Shown here: positions 8,401-11,162 of the stretch, piece after piece
How the letters are laid out: every line of letters begins with the position of its first letter
Position numbering within the stretch: position 1 is the stretch's first letter
Source: Goniomonas avonlea
Lineage: Eukaryota; Cryptophyceae; Goniomonadida; Goniomonadaceae
Direction: 5' to 3'
Length of the DNA stretch: 11,162 nucleotides
NCBI GenBank assembly: GCA_003573635.1
Contig: QUTJ01031373.1
Span: forward strand, 1-11,162
The notes under the pieces: model-generated
What the model was told of the DNA's origin: nothing
Seen by the model: the letters and a program-made list of their open reading frames with translations, nothing else
Database searches by the model: none
Program-made: the position numbers and the translations under genes

Positions 8401-11162
8401 CTGTGGTATCAGTGCCTGACCTTGGTTGCACAGACGCATTTTCGGATTCTGAAATGCTCAAAGCCTCTGGAGCGCGTCGGGACAAACGGAAAGCACATGC
8501 TTCCGGCCCGGCAGACGGAACCGATGGGAGACCTTCTGGAGAATTCAAGATGCCTAAACGCATCACGTTCAAGGTGCCAGCTAAAAAGGACGAGGCTCTG
8601 CGGCGCGGCAGCCGCAAGGGCGACGACCTCAAGAAGCTGACGGCGCCTGTGAAAGCCGGGATCAACAAAAAGAAAAAGCGGTCGGAGCCTGGCAAGCCGC
8701 AACAAATCACCGTGGCCGACATCAAGTGGACTGGCGAGGAGGAGGCTGTCCTTCTCAACGCCGTCACCAACTACGGGCTTCAGTCATGGTACCTCATCTC
8801 CGACCTTATCAACCGCCACTGGGCCTCGCGTGGCAGGCGCCGGCTCGCCAAGCACTGCAACGATTATTATCATTATCATCTCGCTCCGGGCCGGCAAGCC
8901 GCCCAGTCTGGTGGCGAGCCTCCTCCTGAGCCACCGATGCCCCCGCCCCGTGACGTCGCGCGCACGCTTGCAATTCTTGACGGTACGATGTTGCTTGACT
9001 CTTGACCCTTAGGGTCTCCAACATGTGCTTCGACAGTCGCTCACTAGACAATCATCAACTCCCGCTTTGCATCGCGCCCCCTGTATGTCGAGCGCTCACA
9101 GCCAGTTATTCGAGCGGGTTGTAACGTAACCCGCAGCGTCAAAGAAGCATCCGTGGCACCTCCCGCTCCGCAAGGGCGCCGACGCGAAGACGGATCCCGC
9201 CCAGGTGCACCCTTTTGCTCGCTTGCTCCGTCCAACTGTCTCGTCGCTGGAGCACTCCGTTGTCCTCTCGCCTCGCTCACGCGTGCCCACAGCAACACGA
9301 CTCGCACCGCAAGACCATCGCGTCTGCAGGCATCACCCCCGGCAGCAGCAACATCCTCACCCCCACGGAAATTATCCGCCGCGCTGCAGCCAAAGCACCC
9401 CCAGCTCGTCCTCAGCAGCCTCAAGCCCCTCACACTGCTGGTCTCAAGTCTGCGACATCTCCCGGGGTGCGTCTCGAACCTCCTTGTCCTGTGTGCTCCA
9501 AGTTTTGCTCGTGTGAGGATCTGTCAACGCCGGGGTGACGGGCCTGAGTGGTCGCTATCGTTGTCTGATGTGCCCGCTGCAGGTCCAGCTCCAAGCTGTA
9601 CGAGCCGACGGCACTCACGCAACTGCCCACGCACTTCCCCACGGTGCCCAACAGATGCCTGTCGGCATGGTGCAACCGAGCCCACACACACCAGGCCGCG
9701 TGCAGCAAGGCTTGCAACACCCTGCCAAGCCAATGGGCGTCGCCCAGGCTCCTCTTGGAGGCGTGCGTCCCGGAGGTCAACGGTGAGCCGAGTGTCAAGT
9801 CTTGTCAAGCACAGAGACAGAGGGAGGGAGAGATACACAGGGAGAGCAAGAGAGAGGGGCGTGAATCCTGGGCTTGGCCGTTCGCTGTTACATGCGACCG
9901 CGAATCCTCACTGTGGTCACGCAGGTCTTCTCCGTTGATAATGCGACCAGCTGGCAGTGACGGCGCACAGCCGCTAATGGTCGGCAAGCTCGGCCTCACA
10001 GCTCCCATGTCGGCTGCTGGCGTGGCGGGTCCCGCTTCGTTTGCTCGTGGTCTGTCACTGTTGTCCCCCTTGCCGTGTTGTTTTTGGATGGCCCGCAATT
10101 GTGTGGTGACTTACCCGCGCGTGTAGGTGGCGCTGGCGTCAGCTTGGGCCCCGGTTCCGGCGCTACGGCACAGTTTGCGCAAATCAACCACCAGTTGGGA
10201 CAAGTGGGGCAGGCAGCGCACCAAATGTTGCAGTCTCCTGCCAAGGGCGGCGCTATGGGACTGCAAGCGACCGGAGCCTCCCCCGCAAAGGGCGTGCAGG
10301 TGCCTCAACATTCTGCCCAGGCAGCAGCAGCAGCAGCAGCAGCAGCACAGGCTGCAGCCGCAGCCGCTGGATCGCCCGTGGGGCGTCAAAGGGGGGCACC
10401 TAAAACCCCTCGCAAAGGCAGCGCAGCCCAGTCTGGTCTTGTTGTGGGCCAGCCACAGGCAAACAACGCCGCTAATGCTGCGAGCAAGGTTGATCCCTTG
10501 CTTTAGCAGTCATCATAGAATGTGATCGAGTTGCTAGCGAGGGGGTCACTGCCCAACAGGGGCTGCCTCTCATGAGTTGCGAATCAGAGTTGCGAATGCC
10601 TGAGGACTGTGTCGCCCACTCTGTTTTCAATGCTCCCTGGTTGGGGGTTTGGAATTCCTCGCGCTGTACTAACCCCTGGATCCTGCAGGGTCTTGCGGCC
10701 GGGTCTGTGAGCGCAAACCCGGCACAACCTCGCGGGCTCACCCCTGGCGCAATGCAAACTCAGACCCTGTTCGCGTCGCAGGCTGCGCTTAGTGCAGGTG
10801 CGCCCTTAGCCTTCTCGCCCCATAGCCCGTCCACTCCTCCCGTTTCCACTGAGGAGCGTGCGAGACAGTGGGCGAGAGAGAGAGAGAAGCGTACTCATGC
10901 ATCGAGGAGAGAGGGGATGGCAAGCGAGCGTGGGGGACAGAGGGCGGGAGGGTGTTGGCTCTTGCTGGGCTGGCGTCAAGACTATTACAACGCACCAAGA
11001 GCGAAAAACTGTCAAGTGCCACCATCACCACCCTTGCTCGTTGCTGGACCCCTCCGCATCGCTCTCACGCTCTCGTAACCCTTTTGCGCAGGCACGGCAG
11101 CGGCAGCGATGGCGGCAGTCGCTGCGAGTGTCGGCAAGGGAAATTTTGGCCCCGCAGCGGCC
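1786..11162 (+). CDS. SWR1: SWR1/EP400/Domino-type chromatin-remodelling ATPase (HSA-SNF2-SANT), 3' end outside window
   Basis: This is the Snf2-family motor of an SWR1/NuA4-like nuclear complex. Known relatives replace nucleosomal H2A-H2B with H2A.Z-H2B using ATP. Exons: 1786-2082, 2150-2190, 2261-2426, 2476-2685, 2734-2856, 2952-3020, 3155-3403, 3455-3958, 4024-4301, 4379-4522, 4579-4681, 4743-4879, 4965-5103, 5256-5396, 5485-5702, 5883-6220, 6454-6971, 7023-7386, 7588-7906, 7954-8081, 8434-8982, 9137-9204, 9293-9466, 9583-9782, 9925-10049, 10127-10488, 10689-10797, 11092-11162. All phases agree, giving 2,048 codons without an internal stop. Domains by residue: HSA 215-300, post-HSA 318-340, acidic 386-490, ATPase lobe 1 554-867, insertion 868-1108, lobe 2 1109-1346, SANT about 1590-1645, low-complexity tail to the edge. 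The start is the first ATG after an in-frame stop. Exon joins in the conserved core are near certain; those at 7906/7954 and beyond 9137 rest on phase and splice signals. EP400, SRCAP, Domino, PIE1 and Swr1 are the candidate orthologues; SANT favours the EP400/Domino/PIE1 type. Confidence 0.93.
2476..3403 (+). other. SWR1: HSA and post-HSA region (exons 4-7)
   Basis: Residues 169-385. The HSA signature is clear across three junctions: [17 protein letters not shown] (exon 4), then [20 protein letters not shown] and YHQ (exon 5), then [12 protein letters not shown] (exon 6). The long basic helix of HSA domains binds nuclear actin and Arp4-type proteins. Exon 7 carries the conserved post-HSA segment ([21 protein letters not shown]), which in SNF2 remodellers packs on the ATPase and regulates it. 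Exon 6 may start at 2952 or, with the second AG, at 2957; only 2952 keeps the frame. The tail of exon 7 is Ala/Pro-rich and disordered, ending in a KVKDEP sequence that looks like a SUMO site, though this is untested. Confidence 0.9.
3455..3958 (+). other. SWR1: Acidic, Asp/Glu/Ser-rich region of the remodeller (exon 8)
   Basis: Residues 386-553. It opens with the SWR1-family block [11 protein letters not shown] and the conserved [13 protein letters not shown]. Next comes a run of Asp-Ser repeats ([20 protein letters not shown]) and a long acidic/Ala/Gly tail. In Swr1 and SRCAP the matching N-terminal acidic segment chaperones H2A.Z-H2B dimers; the same role is inferred here. The exon's composition creates a long Ser-rich shadow frame on the other strand. 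Confidence 0.85.
4024..5396 (+). other. SWR1: SNF2 ATPase lobe 1 (exons 9-14)
   Basis: Residues 554-867. Visible motifs: the Q-motif-like [11 protein letters not shown], Walker A DEMGLGKT (611-618, with Lys617 and Thr618 for nucleotide and Mg2+), [25 protein letters not shown], Walker B as DEAH (714-717), [24 protein letters not shown] (motif III), FSNPL and [18 protein letters not shown]. Five junctions are crossed with no gap against family consensus. Most SWR1/SRCAP members that I recall read DEAQ in Walker B, so DEAH is a small deviation towards the general SNF2 consensus. ATPase residues are all present, so the enzyme should be active. Confidence 0.95.
5703..5882 (+). repeat. Intron 15 with GTCACAG tandem motif repeats
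   Basis: Five exact GTCACAG copies and one variant (GTGCCACAG) lie at irregular spacing between 5731 and 5802, inside a 180-nt intron of the remodeller gene. The intron has a CTAAC box at 5865-5869, 13 nt before its acceptor. The repeats lie between the 5' splice site and the branch region and are not coding in the spliced model. Confidence 0.8.
6378..6402 (+). repeat. Direct repeat of ggccagttca in intron 16
   Basis: Two abutting 10-bp copies (6378-6387 and 6388-6397) followed by a further partial gttca lie inside the 233-nt intron of the remodeller gene, about 50 nt before its acceptor. Purely a local duplication; no function is indicated. Confidence 0.75.
6621..7386 (+). other. SWR1: SNF2 ATPase lobe 2 (end of exon 17, exon 18)
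   Basis: Residues about 1109-1346. Motifs are intact: [39 protein letters not shown] (motif IV region), [36 protein letters not shown] (motif V) and, after the 51-nt intron 6972-7022, [19 protein letters not shown] (motif VI, with both arginine fingers). The downstream block ([19 protein letters not shown], then FTPDFF) is the SWR1-type extension. The TRTGG sequence differs from the usual TRSGG/TRAGG by a conservative change. Confidence 0.95.
8082..8433 (+). repeat. Intron 20 (352 nt) with TGTCCCT pyrimidine-rich repeats
   Basis: This is the longest intron in the gene and holds no gene of its own. From about 8181 to 8385 it is a pyrimidine-rich array with nine TGTCCCT copies among CTCT and TGTG tracts (on the minus strand AGGGACA). 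The array leaves forward frames open for long distances by chance. In the main frame, retention would hit TGA shortly after the donor (about 8136), ending the protein before the SANT domain. Confidence 0.85.
8434..8982 (+). other. SWR1: SANT/Myb-like domain region (exon 21)
   Basis: Exon 21 begins with a Lys-rich segment (a probable nuclear localisation signal, [14 protein letters not shown]) and continues into [31 protein letters not shown], a SANT helix pair with Trp1594 as the first core tryptophan, and a C-terminal [10 protein letters not shown] segment. In EP400, Domino and PIE1 a SANT follows the ATPase and contacts histone or complex partners. Spliced phase is fixed: exon 20 ends with one base (8081), and this exon starts with two that complete GAC. 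The exon ends at donor GTACGA (8983). Confidence 0.85.
9810..9860 (+). repeat. Purine-rich tract in intron 24
   Basis: A strongly purine-skewed stretch (agagacagagggagggagag followed by further GA-rich units) fills the middle of the 142-nt intron 9783-9924. It is a simple-sequence tract, and the six-frame readings through it are low-complexity. Confidence 0.7.
10321..10347 (+). repeat. SWR1: (GCA)9 triplet repeat encoding polyalanine
   Basis: Nine uninterrupted GCA units in exon 26. In the spliced frame they are read as alanine, continuing after one Gln into a second Ala-rich run. The +1 frame would read CAG (Gln). EP400 has a long polyglutamine run in its C-terminus, so the repeat-rich composition of this tail resembles relatives, although the residue differs. 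Confidence 0.9.
10854..10957 (+). repeat. GA-rich tract in intron 27
   Basis: Within the 294-nt intron 10798-11091 the region has a (GA)n core around 10874-10888 and further purine-rich units to about 10957. There is a gtaac box at 11075-11079, 12 nt before the acceptor. No coding content is seen in the intron. Confidence 0.7.

Larger units (their letters stand above)
9137..11162 (+). other. SWR1: C-terminal low-complexity tail of the remodeller (exons 22-28)
   Basis: Residues about 1679-2048 and beyond. Exon 22 (68 nt) encodes a basic [12 protein letters not shown] segment and exon 23 a [12 protein letters not shown] motif and [13 protein letters not shown]. The rest is rich in Ala, Gln, Gly and Pro, with TP/SP sites (PSPHTPG, SPAKG), a polyalanine run at about 10321, and [16 protein letters not shown] in exon 27. 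EP400 also has a long Gln/Ala/Pro-rich C-terminus, thought to recruit partners. These joins are supported by matching phases and by the loss of codon-like sequence in the introns, not by strong homology. Exon 28 is still open at the window edge. Confidence 0.7.

Noticed and set aside
8037-8433. Open plus-strand frame continuing upstream of the SANT exon through the TGTCCCT repeat
   Set aside because: The Leu/Ser/Val/Pro-rich translation is repeat-driven. Splicing 8081 to 8434 restores exact phase from the preceding acidic exon, so this segment is intron.
8201-8770. Long minus-strand frames (for example 8201-8770 and 7950-8396) with Arg-Asp repeats
   Set aside because: They are the antisense reading of the TGTCCCT intronic repeat and of the SANT exon; low-complexity dipeptide runs, no recognisable domain.
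10127-10525. Alternative plus-strand frame with a polyglutamine run
   Set aside because: It is out of phase with exon 25 and the acceptor at 10126; the alanine frame is continuous with both neighbouring exons.

Overview
Eukaryotic nuclear DNA carrying two intron-rich, protein-coding genes arranged head to head. Every inferred intron is GT-AG. Many donors begin GTGCG, and several introns have a CTAAC branch-site-like box 11-15 nt before the acceptor. Introns are short (42-50 nt in one gene, 47-352 nt in the other) and the sequence looks moderately GC-rich. This suggests a compact genome of a unicellular eukaryote such as an alga or another protist. I cannot name the lineage from the sequence alone. 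No RNA gene, transposon, CRISPR array or prokaryotic feature was seen.

Minus strand, 1557 down to the left edge: the 5' part of a glycosyltransferase gene. Seven exons with consistent phases give about 389 codons: a basic/hydrophobic N-terminus, a family 2 (GT-A fold) catalytic domain, a linker, and the start of a second domain that is probably also glycosyltransferase-like. The gene runs off the left edge.

Positions 1558-1785 are the short shared intergenic region, a probable bidirectional promoter with both 5' leaders. It contains a 14-codon upstream ORF whose stop overlaps the start codon of the right-hand gene (ATGA).

Plus strand, 1786 to the right edge: a very large gene for a SWR1/EP400/Domino/PIE1-type chromatin remodeller. 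I resolve 28 exons whose phases all agree; together they give 2,048 codons with no internal stop, and the gene continues past the window. Domain order is: N-terminal disordered and helical segment, HSA and post-HSA, acidic Asp/Glu/Ser region, SNF2 ATPase lobe 1, a family-type insertion of about 240 residues, ATPase lobe 2, Pro-rich linker, SANT/Myb-like domain, then a long Ala/Gln/Pro/Gly-rich tail. In known relatives this protein is the motor that exchanges histone H2A for H2A.Z. HSA binds actin and actin-related proteins, and the combination with SANT is the EP400/Domino/PIE1 layout. Several of the longer introns carry simple repeats.

The two genes have no evident functional link beyond sharing a promoter region. 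I did not find a clearly new biological system. The points most worth checking are the possible two-domain glycosyltransferase, the uORF start/stop overlap, the compact SWR1-type insertion, and the splicing-signal regularities.
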